64,000 nt of DNA from Crossaster papposus (Eukaryota; Echinodermata; Asteroidea; Velatida; Solasteridae), in contig JBAIAA010000117.1 in the NCBI GenBank assembly GCA_037893245.1, positions 1 through 64,000 on the forward strand, in the 5' to 3' direction. Below, in pieces: positions 11,709-23,026 of this stretch. The notes under the pieces were generated by a model. It did no database searches, was not told the origin of the DNA, and was given only the letters and a program-made list of their open reading frames with translations. Each line of letters opens with the position of its first letter. Positions within the stretch are counted from its first letter, which is position 1. Position numbers and translations under genes: made by a program.

Positions 11709-14700
11709 CCGTCAGAACACAAAATAGACTTCCAACGCTTCCAAATGGTCTATAGAGCTCATTTAGCCTAACAAACCCTTTTCGGTGTTTTTTTCACCAT
11801 CAGAACACGAAATGGACTTCCAATACTCCCAAATGGTCTATAGAGCTCATTGAGCCTAACAAACACTTTTCGGTTTTTTTCACCATCAGAACACGAAATG
11901 GACTTCCAATACTCCCAAATGGTCGATAGCGCTCAATAAGCGTAACAAACACTTTTCGGTTTTTTCTCACCGTCAGAACACCAAATGGACATCCAACGCT
12001 CCCAAATGTTCTATAGTGCTCAATGAGCCTAACAAACACTTTTCGGGTTTTTTTCACCGTCAGAACACCAAATGGACTTCCAACACTCCCAAACGGTCTA
12101 TAGGCCTCAATGAGCCTAACAAACACTTTTCAAGTTTTTTCACCGTCAGAACACAAAATAGACTTCCAACGCTTCCAAATGGTCTATAGAGCTCATTTAG
12201 CCTAACAAACCCTTTTCGGGTTTTTTTTCACCATCAGAACACGAAATGGACTTCCAATACTCCCAAATGGTCTATAGAGCTCATTGAGCCTAACAAACAC
12301 TTTTCGGTTTTTTTCACCATCAGAACACGAAATGGACTTCCAATACTCCCAAATGGTCGATAGCGCTCAATAAGCGTAACAAACACTTTTCGGTTTTTCT
12401 CACCGTCAGAACACCAAATGGACATCCAACGCTCCCAAATGTTCTATAGTGCTCAATGAGCCTAACAAACACTTTTCGGTTTTGTTCACCATCAGAACAC
12501 GAAATGGACTTCCAACGCTCACAAATGGTCTATAGGCCTCAATGAGCCTAACAAACACTTTTCGGTTTTTTTCACCGTCAGAACACAAAATTGACTTCCA
12601 ACACTCCCAAATGGTCTATAGGCCTCAATGAGCCTAACAAACACTTTTCGGGTTTTCTTCACCGTCAAAACACGAAATGGACTTTCAACACTCCCAAATG
12701 GTCTATAGCGCTCAATAAGCCTAACAAACACTTTTCGGGTTTTTCCACCTTCAGAACACAAAATAGACTTCCAACGCTCCCAAATGGTCTATAGGCCTCA
12801 ATGAGCCTAACAAACACTTTTCGGGTTTTTTCACCGTCAGAACACAAAATAGACTTCCAACGCTCCCAAATGGTCTATAGCGCTCATTTAGCCTAACAAA
12901 CACTTTTCGGTTTTTTTCACCATCAGCTATAGGCCTCAATGAGCCTAACAAACACTTTTCGGGTTTTCTTCACCGTCAAAACACGAAATGGACTTTCAAC
13001 ACTCCCAAATGGTCTATAGCGCTCAATAAGCCTAACAAACACTTTTCGGATTTTTCCACCTTCAGAACACAAAATAGACTTCCAACGCTCCCAAATGGTC
13101 TATAGGCCTCAATGAGCCTAACAAACACTTTTCGGGTTTTTTCACCGTCAGAACACAAATTAGACTTCCAACGCTCCCAAATGGTCTATAGAGCTCATTT
13201 AGCCTAACAAACACTTTTCGGTTTTTTTCACCGCCAGAACACCAAATGGACATCCAACGCTCCCAAATGTTGTATAGTGCTCAATAAGCCTAACAAACAC
13301 TTTTCGGTTTTTTTCACCATCAGCTATAGGCCTCAATGAGCCTAACAAACACTTTTCGGGTTTTTTCACCGTCGGAACACAAAATAGACTTCCAACGCTC
13401 CTAAATGGTCTATAGAGCTCATTTAGCCTAACAAACACTTTTCGGGTTTTGTTCACCATCAGAACACGAAATGGACTTCCAACGCTCCCAAATGGTAGCG
13501 CTCAATGAGCCTAACAAACACTTTCCGGTTTTTCTCACCGTCAAAACACGAAATGGACTTTCAACACTCCCAAATGGTCTATAGCGCTCAATAAGCCTAA
13601 CAAACACTTTTCGGGTTTTTTCAGCGTCAGAACACAAATTAGACTTCCAACGCTCCCAAATGGTCTATAGCGCTCATTTAGCCTAACAAACACTTTTCGG
13701 TTTTTTTTCACCGTCAGAACACCAAATGGACTTCCAACACTCCCAAACGGTCTATAGGCCTCAATGAGCCTAACAAACACTTTTCAAGTTTTTTCACAGT
13801 CAGAACACAAAATAGACTTCCAACGCTCCCAAATGGTCTATAGAGCTCATTTAGCCTAACAAACCCTTTTCGGGTTTTTTTCACCATCAGAACACGAAAT
13901 GGACTTCCAATACTCCCAAATGGTCTATAGAGCTCATTGAGCCTAACAAACACTTTTCGGTTTTTTTCACCATCAGAACACGAAATGGACTTCCAATACT
14001 CCCAAATGGTCGATGGCGTTCAATAAGCGTAACAAACACTTTTCGGTTTTTCTCACCGTCAGAACACCAAATGGACATCCAACGCTCCCAAATGTTCTAT
14101 AATGCTCAATGAGCCTAACAAACACTTTTCGGGTTTTGTTCACCATCAGCTATAGGCCTCAATGAGCCTAACAAACACTTTTCGGGTTTTTTCACCCTCA
14201 GAACACAAAATTGACTTCCAACACTCCCAAATGGTCTATAGGCCTCAATGAGCCTAACAAACACTTTTCGGGTTTTCTTCACCGTCAAAACACGAAATGG
14301 ACTTTCAACACTCCCAAATGGTCTATAGCGCTCAATAAGCCTAACAAACACTTTTCGGGTTTTTTCACCGTCAGAACACAAAATAGACTTCCAACGCTCC
14401 CAAATGGTCTATAGAGCTCATTTAGCCTAACAAACACTTTTCGGTTTTTTTCACCGCCAGAACACCAAATGGACATCCAACGCTCCCAAATGTTGTATAG
14501 TGCTCAATGAGCCTAACAAACACTTTTCGGGTTTTTTCACCGTCAGAACACAAAATAGACTTCCAACGCTCCTAAATGGTCTATAGAGCTCATTTAGCCT
14601 AACAAACACTTTTCGGGTTTTGTTCACCATCAGAACACGAAATGGACTTCCAACGCTCCCAAATGGTAGCGCTCAATGAGCCTAACAAACACTTTTCAGT
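11709..14700 (+). repeat. 3,086-bp internal duplication, second copy
   Basis: This block repeats 8,623 to about 11,612, including the five-monomer duplication and the CGGTG tail variant near 11,785. It then rejoins the normal order of unit U: after about 14,700 the truncated unit that was lost at the 11.6-kb junction is present again near 14,713. The match to copy 2 at offset 7,658 resumes here. A 0.998 or higher identity is likely from inspection, but I have not aligned it. Confidence 0.86.
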
Positions 14701-15417
14701 TTTTTTCACCATCAGCTATAGGCCTCAATGAGCCTAACAAACACTTTTCGGGTTTTTTCACCGTCAGAACACAAAATAGACTTCCAACGCTCCCAAATGG
14801 TCTATAGAGCTCATTTAGCCTAACAAACACTTTTCGGTTTTTTTCACCGCCAGAACACCAAATGGACATCCAACGCTCCCAAATGTTGTATAGTGCTCAA
14901 TGAGCCTAACAAACACTTTTCGGGTTTTTTCACCGTCAGAACACAAAATAGACTTCCAACGCTCCCAAATGGTCTATAGAGCTCATTTAGCCTAACAAAC
15001 ACTTTTCGGGTTTTGTTCACCATCAGAACACGAAATGGACTTCCAATACTCCCAAATGGTCGATAGCGCTCAATAAGCGTAACAAACACTTTTCGGTTTT
15101 TCTCACCGTCAGAACACCAAATGGACATCCAACGCTCCCAAATGTTCTATAGTGCTCAATGAGCCTAACAAACACTTTTCGGGTTTTGTTCACCATCAGC
15201 TATAGGCCTCAATGAGCCTAACAAACACTTTTCGGGTTTTCTTCACCGTCAACACACGAAATGGACTTTCAACACTCCCAAATGGTCTATAGCGCTCAAT
15301 AAGCCTAACAAACACTTTTCGAGTTTTTCCACCTTCAGAACACAAAATAGACTTCCAACGCTCCCAAATGGTCTATAGGCCTCAATGAGCCTAACAAACA
15401 CTTTTCGGGTTTTTTCA

Positions 15418-16968
15418 CCGTCAGAACACAAAATAGACTTCCAACGCTCCCAAATGGTCTATAGAGCTCATTTAGCCTAACAAACACTTTTCGGTTTTTT
15501 TCACCGCCAGAACACCAAATGGACATCCAACGCTCCCAAATGTTGTATAGTGCTCAATGAGCCTAACAAACACTTTTCGGTTTTTTTCACCGTCAGAACA
15601 CAAAATAGACTTCCAAAGCTCCCAAATGGTCTATAGAGCTCATTTAGCCTAACAAACACTTTTCGGGTTTTGTTCACCATCAGAACACGAAATGGACTTC
15701 CAACGCTCCCAAATGGTCTATAGCGCTCAATGAGCCTAACAAACACTTTTTGGGTTTTTTCACCGTCAGAACACAAAATAGACTTCCAACGCTCCCAAAT
15801 GGTCTATAGAGCTCATTTAGCCTAACAAACACTTTTCGGTTTTTTTCACCGCCAGAACACCAAATGGACATCCAACGCTCCCAAATGTTGTATAGTGCTC
15901 AATGAGCCTAACAAACACTTTTCGGGTTTTTTCACTGTCAGAACACAAAATAGACTTCCAACGCTCCCAAATGGTCTATAGAGCTCATTTAGCCTAACAA
16001 ACACTTTTCGGGTTTTGTTCACCATCAGAACACGAAATGGACTTCCAATACTCCCAAATGGTCGATAGCGCTCAATAAGCGTAACAAACACTTTTCGGTT
16101 TTTCTCACCGTCAGAACACCAAATGGACTTCCAACGCTCCCAAATGGTCTATAGCGCTCATTTAGCCTAACAAACACTTTTCGGTTTTTTTTCACCGTCA
16201 GAACACCAAATGGACTTCCAACACTCCCAAACGGTCTATAGGCCTCAATGAGCCTAACAAACACTTTTCAAGTTTTTTCACCGTCAGAACACAAAATAGA
16301 CTTCCAACGCTTCCAAATGGTCTATAGAGCTCATTTAGCCTAACAAACCCTTTTCGGTGTTTTTTTCACCATCAGAACACGAAATGGACTTCCAATACTC
16401 CCAAATGGTCTATAGAGCTCATTGAGCCTAACAAACACTTTTCGGTTTTTTTCACCATCAGAACACGAAATGGACTTCCAATACTCCCAAATGGTCGATA
16501 GCGCTCAATAAGCGTAACAAACACTTTTCGGTTTTTCTCACCGTCAGAACACCAAATGGACATCCAACGCTCCCAAATGTTCTATAGTGCTCAATGAGCC
16601 TAACAAACACTTTTCGGTTTTTTTCACCGTCAGAACACAAAATTGACTTCCAACACTCCCAAATGGTCTATAGGCCTCAATGAGCCTAACAAACACTTTT
16701 CGGGTTTTCTTCACCGTCAAAACACGAAATGGACTTTCAACACTCCCAAATGGTCTATAGCGCTCAATAAGCCTAACAAACACTTTTCGGGTTTTTCCAC
16801 CTTCAGAACACAAAATAGACTTCCAACGCTCCCAAATGGTCTATAGGCCTCAATGAGCCTAACAAACACTTTTCGGGTTTTTTCACCGTCAGAACACAAA
16901 ATAGACTTCCAACGCTCCCAAATGGTCTATAGAGCTCATTTAGCCTAACAAACACTTTTCGGTTTTTT
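15418..16968 (+). repeat. Higher-order unit U, copy 4, 5' part only
   Basis: The copy starts with A-B-A'-C-A-B like copy 3 and matches it at offset 7,658 to about 16,500. It then lacks one monomer relative to copy 1: the unit with CTCACAAATGG that should follow E is missing, so E at about 16,544 passes straight to the H monomer with AAAATTGAC. After the I monomer (about 16,803) the order departs from unit U and enters the short-period region. A C-to-T change, ACTGTC for ACCGTC, is visible near 15,933. Confidence 0.85.
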
Positions 16969-18447
16969 TCACCGCCAGAACACCAAATGGACATCCAACG
17001 CTCCCAAATGTTGTATAGTGCTCAATGAGCCTAACAAACACTTTTCGGGTTTTTTCACCGTCAGAACACAAAATAGACTTCCAACGCTCCCAAATGGTCT
17101 ATAGAGCTCATTTAGCCTAACAAACACTTTTCGGGTTTTGTTCACCATCAGAACACGAAATGGACTTCCAACGCTCACAAATGGTCTATAGGCCTCAATG
17201 AGCCTAACAAACACTTTTCGGGTTTTTCCACCTTCAGAACACAAAATAGACTTCCAACGCTCCCAAATGGTCTATAGGCCTCAATGAGCCTAACAAACAC
17301 TTTTCGGGTTTTTTCACCGTCAGAACACAAAATAGACTTCCAACGCTCCCAAATGGTCTATAGCGCTCATTTAGCCTAACAAACACTTTTCGGTTTTTTT
17401 CACCATCAGCTATAGGCCTCAATGAGCCTAACAAACACTTTTCGGGTTTTTTCACCGTCGGAACACAAAATAGACTTCCAACGCTCCTAAATGGTCTATA
17501 GAGCTCATTTAGCCTAACAAACACTTTTCGGGTTTTGTTCACCATCAGAACACGAAATGGACTTCCAACGCTCACAAATGGTCTATAGGCCTCAATGAGC
17601 CTAACAAACACTTTTCGGGTTTTTTCACCGTCAGAACACAAAATAAACTTCCAACGCTCCCAAATGGTCTATAGAGCTCATTTAGCCTAACAAACACTTT
17701 TCGGTTTTTTTCACCGCCAGAACACCAAATGGACATCCAACGCTCCCAAATGTTGTATAGTGCTCAATGAGCCTAACAAACACTTTTCGGGTTTTTTCAC
17801 CGTCAGAACACAAAATAGACTTCCAACGCTCCTAAATGGTCTATAGAGCTCATTTAGCCTAACAAACACTTTTCGGGTTTTGTTCACCATCAGAACACGA
17901 AATGGACTTCCAACGCTCCCAAATGGTAGCGCTCAATGAGCATAACAAACACTTTTCGGTTTTTTTCACCATCAGCTATAGGCCTCCATGAGCCTAACAA
18001 ACACTTTTCGGGTTTTTTCACCGTCAGAACACAAAATAGACTTCCAACGCTCCCAAATGGTCTATAGAGCTCATTTAGCCTAACAAACACTTTTCGGTTT
18101 TTTTCACCGCCAGAACACCAAATGGACATCCAACGCTCCCAAATGGTCTATAGGCCTCAATGAGCCTAACAAACACTTTTCGGGTTTTTTCACCGTCAGA
18201 ACACAAAATAGACTTCCAACGCTCCCAAATGGTCTATAGAGCTCATTTAGCCTAACAAACACTTTTCGGTTTTTTTCACCGCCAGAACACCAAATGGACA
18301 TCCAACGCTCCCAAATGTTGTATAGTGCTCAATGAGCCTAACAAACACTTTTCGGGTTTTTTCACCGTCAGAACACAAAATAGACTTCCAACGCTCCCAA
18401 ATGGTCTATAGAGCTCATTTAGCCTAACAAACACTTTTCGGTTTTTT
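16969..18447 (+). repeat. Short-period block, first copy of a 1,479-bp unit
   Basis: The segment from 16,969 recurs at 18,448 with an offset of 1,479 bp; 17,234 likewise matches 18,713. It includes a B-A-K-I-M run (K is the CTCACAAATGG unit and M is A-like with AGCGCTCATTTAG), truncated 53-bp units near 17,406 and 17,972, and a monomer with AAAATAAAC near 17,643. The second half contains an A-B alternation. The relation between copies drops by one monomer later (17,890 matches 19,283, offset 1,393). Confidence 0.82.
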
Positions 18448-18623
18448 TCACCGCCAGAACACCAAATGGACATCCAACGCTCCCAAATGTTGTATAGTGC
18501 TCAATGAGCCTAACAAACACTTTTCGGGTTTTTTCACCGTCAGAACACAAAATAGACTTCCAACGCTCCCAAATGGTCTATAGAGCTCATTTAGCCTAAC
18601 AAACACTTTTCGGGTTTTGTTCA
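18021..18623 (+). repeat. A-B dimer tract, 172-bp period
   Basis: Monomers alternate A-B-A-B-A-B-A with starts at 18,021, 18,107, 18,193, 18,279, 18,365, 18,451 and 18,537, so the sequence repeats every 172 bp. The first B is a hybrid whose right half reads GGTCTATAGGCCTC instead of GTTGTATAGTGCTC; the later B units are normal. The tract ends where a C monomer begins at 18,624. Confidence 0.9.
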
Positions 18624-19668
18624 CCATCAGAACACGAAATGGACTTCCAACGCTCACAAATGGTCTATAGGCCTCAATGAGCCTAACAAACACTTTTCGG
18701 GTTTTTCCACCTTCAGAACACAAAATAGACTTCCAACGCTCCCAAATGGTCTATAGGCCTCAATGAGCCTAACAAACACTTTTCGGGTTTTTTCACCGTC
18801 AGAACACAAAATAGACTTCCAACGCTCCCAAATGGTCTATAGCGCTCATTTAGCCTAACAAACACTTTTCGGTATTTTTCACCATCAGCTATAGGCCTCA
18901 ATGAGCCTAACAAACACTTTTCGGGTTTTTTCACCGTCGGAACACAAAATAGACTTCCAACGCTCCTAAATGGTCTATAGAGCTCATTTAGCCTAACAAA
19001 CACTTTTCGGGTTTTGTTCACCATCAGAACACGAAATGGACTTCCAACGCTCACAAATGGTCTATAGGCCTCAATGAGCCTAACAAACACTTTTCGGGTT
19101 TTTTCACCGTCAGAACACAAAATAAACTTCCAACGCTCCCAAATGTTGTATAGTGCTCAATGAGCCTAACAAACACTTTTCGGGTTTTTTCACCGTCAGA
19201 ACACAAAATAGACTTCCAACGCTCCTAAATGCTCTATAGAGCTCATTTAGCCTAACAAACACTTTTCGGGTTTTGTTCACCATCAGAACACGAAATGGAC
19301 TTCCAACGCTCCCAAATGGTAGCGCTCAATGAGCATAACAAACACTTTTCGGTTTTTTTCACCATCAGCTATAGGCCTCAATGAGCCTAACAAACACTTT
19401 TCGGGTTTTTTCACCGTCAGAACACAAAATAGACTTCCAACGCTCCCAAATGGTCTATAGAGCTCATTTAGCCTAACAAACACTTTTCGGTTTTTTTCAC
19501 CGCCAGAACACCAAATGGACATCCAACGCTCCCAAATGGTCTATAGGCCTCAATGAGCCTAACAAACACTTTTCGGGTTTTTTCACCGTCAGAACACAAA
19601 ATAGACTTCCAACGCTCCCAAATGGTCTATAGAGCTCATTTAGCCTAACAAACACTTTTCGGTTTTTT
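18448..19668 (+). repeat. Short-period block, second copy, one monomer shorter
   Basis: This follows the previous block at offset 1,479 until about 19,130, then at 1,393 because one 86-bp monomer is missing after the AAAATAAAC unit. Truncated units lie near 18,885 and 19,362. A private change, AAATGCTC in place of AAATGGTC, occurs near 19,229, and GGTATTTTTC occurs near 18,873. These unique bases are useful markers for read placement. Confidence 0.8.
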
Positions 19669-21198
19669 TCACCGCCAGAACACCAAATGGACATCCAACG
19701 CTCCCAAATGTTGTATAGTGCTCAATGAGCCTAACAAACACTTTTCGGGTTTTTTCACCGTCAGAACACAAAATAGACTTCCAACGCTCCCAAATGGTCT
19801 ATAGCGCTCATTTAGCCTAACAAACACTTTTCGGTTTTTTTCACCATCAGCTATAGGCCTCAATGAGCCTAACAAACACTTTTCGGGTTTTTTCACCGTC
19901 GGAACACAAAATAGACTTCCAACGCTCCTAAATGGTCTATAGAGCTCATTTAGCCTAACAAACACTTTTCGGGTTTTGTTCACCATCAGAACACGAAATG
20001 GACTTCCAACGCTCACAAATGGTCTATAGGCCTCAATGAGCCTAACAAACACTTTTCGGTTTTTTTCACCGTCAGAACACAAAATAAACTTCCAACGCTC
20101 CCAAATGGTCTATAGAGCTCATTTAGCCTAACAAACACTTTTCGGTTTTTTTCACCGCCAGAACACCAAATGGACATCCAACGCTCCCAAATGTTGTATA
20201 GTGCTCAATGAGCCTAACAAACACTTTTCGGGTTTTTTCACCGTCAGAACACAAAATAGACTTCCAACGCTCCTAAATGGTCTATAGAGCTCATTTAGCC
20301 TAACAAACACTTTTCGGGTTTTGTTCACCATCAGAACACGAAATGGACTTCCAACGCTCCCAAATGGTAGCGCTCAATGAGCATAACAAACACTTTTCGG
20401 TTTTTTTCACCAGCAGCTATAGGCCTCAATGAGCCTAACAAACACTTTTCGGTTTTTTTCACCGTCAGAACACAAAATAGACTTCCAACGCTCCCAAATG
20501 GTCTATAGAGCTCATTTAGCCTAACAAACACTTTTCGGTTTTTTTCACCGCCAGAACACCAAATGGACATCCAACGCTCCCAAATGGTCTATAGGCCTCA
20601 ATGAGCCTAACAAACACTTTTCGGGTTTTTTCACCGTCAGAACACAAAATAGACTTCCAACGCTCCCAAATGGTCTATAGAGCTCATTTAGCCTAACAAA
20701 CACTTTTCGTTTTTTTTCACCGCCAGAACACCAAATGGACATCCAACGCTCCCAAATGTTGTATAGTGCTCAATGAGCCTAACAAACACTTTTCGGGTTT
20801 TTTCACCGTCAGAACACAAAATAGACTTCCAACGCTCCCAAATGGTCTATAGAGCTCATTTAGCCTAACAAACACTTTTCGGTTTTTTTCACCGCCAGAA
20901 CACCAAATGGACATCCAACGCTCCCAAATGTTGTATAGTGCTCAATGAGCCTAACAAACACTTTTCGGGTTTTTTCACCGTCAGAACACAAAATAGACTT
21001 CCAACGCTCCTAAATGGTCTATAGAGCTCATTTAGCCTAACAAACACTTTTCGGGTTTTGTTCACCATCAGAACACGAAATGGACTTCCAACGCTCCCAA
21101 ATGGTAGCGCTCAATGAGCATAACAAACACTTTTCGGTTTTTTTCACCATCAGCTATAGGCCTCAATGAGCCTAACAAACACTTTTCGGGTTTTTTCA
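19669..21198 (+). repeat. Short-period block with 1,048-bp and 737-bp spacings
   Basis: Landmarks at 19,283, 19,497 and 19,669 recur at 20,331, 20,545 and 20,717 (offset 1,048). Those recur at 21,068, 21,282 and 21,454 (offset 737). Each round is made of an A-C pair where C carries the 4-bp deletion, a truncated 53-bp unit, then A-B dimers. The shrinking spacing reflects loss of the K-I-M portion between rounds. The truncated unit near 20,411 has CAGCAG rather than ATCAG at its start. Confidence 0.8.
20462..21064 (+). repeat. A-B dimer tract, 172-bp period
   Basis: This is a seven-monomer A-B alternation with starts at 20,462, 20,548, 20,634, 20,720, 20,806, 20,892 and 20,978. The first B is the GGCCTC hybrid, and the last A carries CTCCTAAATGG. 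The tract follows a truncated unit and leads to a C monomer with the 4-bp deletion at 21,065. Confidence 0.9.
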
Positions 21199-21801
21199 CC
21201 GTCAGAACACAAAATAGACTTCCAACGCTCCCAAATGGTCTATAGAGCTCATTTAGCCTAACAAACACTTTTCGGTTTTTTTCACCGCCAGAACACCAAA
21301 TGGACATCCAACGCTCCCAAATGGTCTATAGGCCTCAATGAGCCTAACAAACACTTTTCGGGTTTTTTCACCGTCAGAACACAAAATAGACTTCCAACGC
21401 TCCCAAATGGTCTATAGAGCTCATTTAGCCTAACAAACACTTTTCGGTTTTTTTCACCGCCAGAACACCAAATGGACATCCAACGCTCCCAAATGTTGTA
21501 TAGTGCTCAATGAGCCTAACAAACACTTTTCGGTTTTTTTCACCGTCAGAACACAAAATAGACTTCCAACGCTCCCAAATGGTCTATAGAGCTCATTTAG
21601 CCTAACAAACACTTTTCGGTTTTTTTCACCGCCAGAACACCAAATGGACATCCAACGCTCCCAAATGTTGTATAGTGCTCAATGAGCCTAACAAACACTT
21701 TTCGGGTTTTTTCACCGTCAGAACACAAAATAGACTTCCAACGCTCCCAAATGGTCTATAGAGCTCATTTAGCCTAACAAACACTTTTCGGGTTTTGTTC
21801 A
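21199..21801 (+). repeat. A-B dimer tract, 172-bp period
   Basis: This is a seven-monomer A-B alternation with starts at 21,199, 21,285, 21,371, 21,457, 21,543, 21,629 and 21,715. It is followed by D at 21,802 and E, the order found at the 3' end of unit U (3,396-3,740). The same tract and the following D-E-T order recur at 29,905 with an offset of 8,706 bp. Confidence 0.9.
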
Positions 21802-23026
21802 CCATCAGAACACGAAATGGACTTCCAATACTCCCAAATGGTCGATAGCGCTCAATAAGCGTAACAAACACTTTTCGGTTTTTCTCACCGTCAGAACACC
21901 AAATGGACATCCAACGCTCCCAAATGTTCTATAGTGCTCAATGAGCCTAACAAACACTTTTCGGGTTTTGTACACCATCAGCTATAGGCCTCAATGAGCC
22001 TAACAAACACTTTTCGGGTTTTCTTCACCGTCAAAACACGAAATGGACTTTCAACACTCCCAAATGGTCTATAGCGCTCAATGAGCCTAACAAACACTTT
22101 TCGGGTTTTTTCACCGTCAGAACACAAAATTGACTTCCAACACTCCCAAATGGTCTATAGGCCTCAATGAGCCTAACAAACACTTTTCGGGTTTTCTTCA
22201 CCGTCAACACACGAAATGGACTTTCAACGCTCACAAATGGTCTATAGGCCTCAATGAGCCTAACAAACACTTTTCGGTTTTTTTCACCTTCAGAACACAA
22301 AATTGACTTCCAACACTCCCAAATGGTCTATAGGCCTCAATGAGCCTAACAAACACTTTTCGGGTTTTTTCACCGTCAGAACACAAAATAGACTTCCAAC
22401 GCTCCCAAATGGTCTATAGAGCTCATTTAGCCTAACAAACACTTTTCGGTTTTTTTCACCGCCAGAACACCAAATGGACATCCAACGCTCCCAAATGTTG
22501 TATAGTGCTCAATGAGCCTAACAAACACTTTTCGGGTTTTTTCACCGTCAGAACACAAAATAGACTTCCAACGCTCCCAAATGGTCTATAGAGCTCATTT
22601 AGCCTAACAAACACTTTTCGGTTTTTTTCACCGCCAGAACACCAAATGGACATCCAACGCTCCCAAATGTTGTATAGTGCTCAATGAGCCTAACAAACAC
22701 TTTTCGGGTTTTTTCACCGTCAGAACACAAAATAGACTTCCAACGCTCCCAAATGGTCTATAGAGCTCATTTAGCCTAACAAACACTTTTCGGGTTTTGT
22801 TCACCATCAGAACACGAAATGGACTTCCAATACTCCCAAATGGTCGATAGCGCTCAATAAGCGTAACAAACACTTTTCGGTTTTTCTCACCGTCAGAACA
22901 CCAAATGGACATCCAACGCTCCCAAATGTTCTATAGTGCTCAATGAGCCTAACAAACACTTTTCGGGTTTTGTTCACCATCAGCTATAGGCCTCAATGAG
23001 CCTAACAAACACTTTTCGGGTTTTTT
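21802..23026 (+). repeat. Mosaic block linking dimer tracts to a U-like segment
   Basis: This block carries D-E-T (like 3,480-3,790), then F, H, another F-like unit fused to a CTCACAAATGG right half near 22,230, and an I/H hybrid near 22,290. An A-B-A-B-A dimer tract follows from 22,373, and then D-E-T again. Landmarks at 21,454 and 21,626 recur at 22,456 and 22,628 (offset 1,002). A variant GTTTTGTACACC occurs near 21,970 where other copies have GTTTTGTTCACC. Confidence 0.8.

Larger units (their letters stand above)
7760..15417 (+). repeat. Higher-order repeat unit U, copy 3, enlarged to 7,658 bp
   Basis: This copy starts with the same A-B pair as copies 1 and 2 and is followed by the next copy at 15,418. 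It is longer because of a four-monomer insertion (345 bp), a five-monomer tandem duplication (434 bp) and a 3,086-bp internal duplication. The sum 3,793+345+434+3,086 equals 7,658 exactly. Matching offsets from copy 1 move in steps through the block: 7,931, then 8,365, then 11,451. From about 12.1 to 15.4 kb the block again matches copy 2 at an offset of 7,658 bp. Confidence 0.9.
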
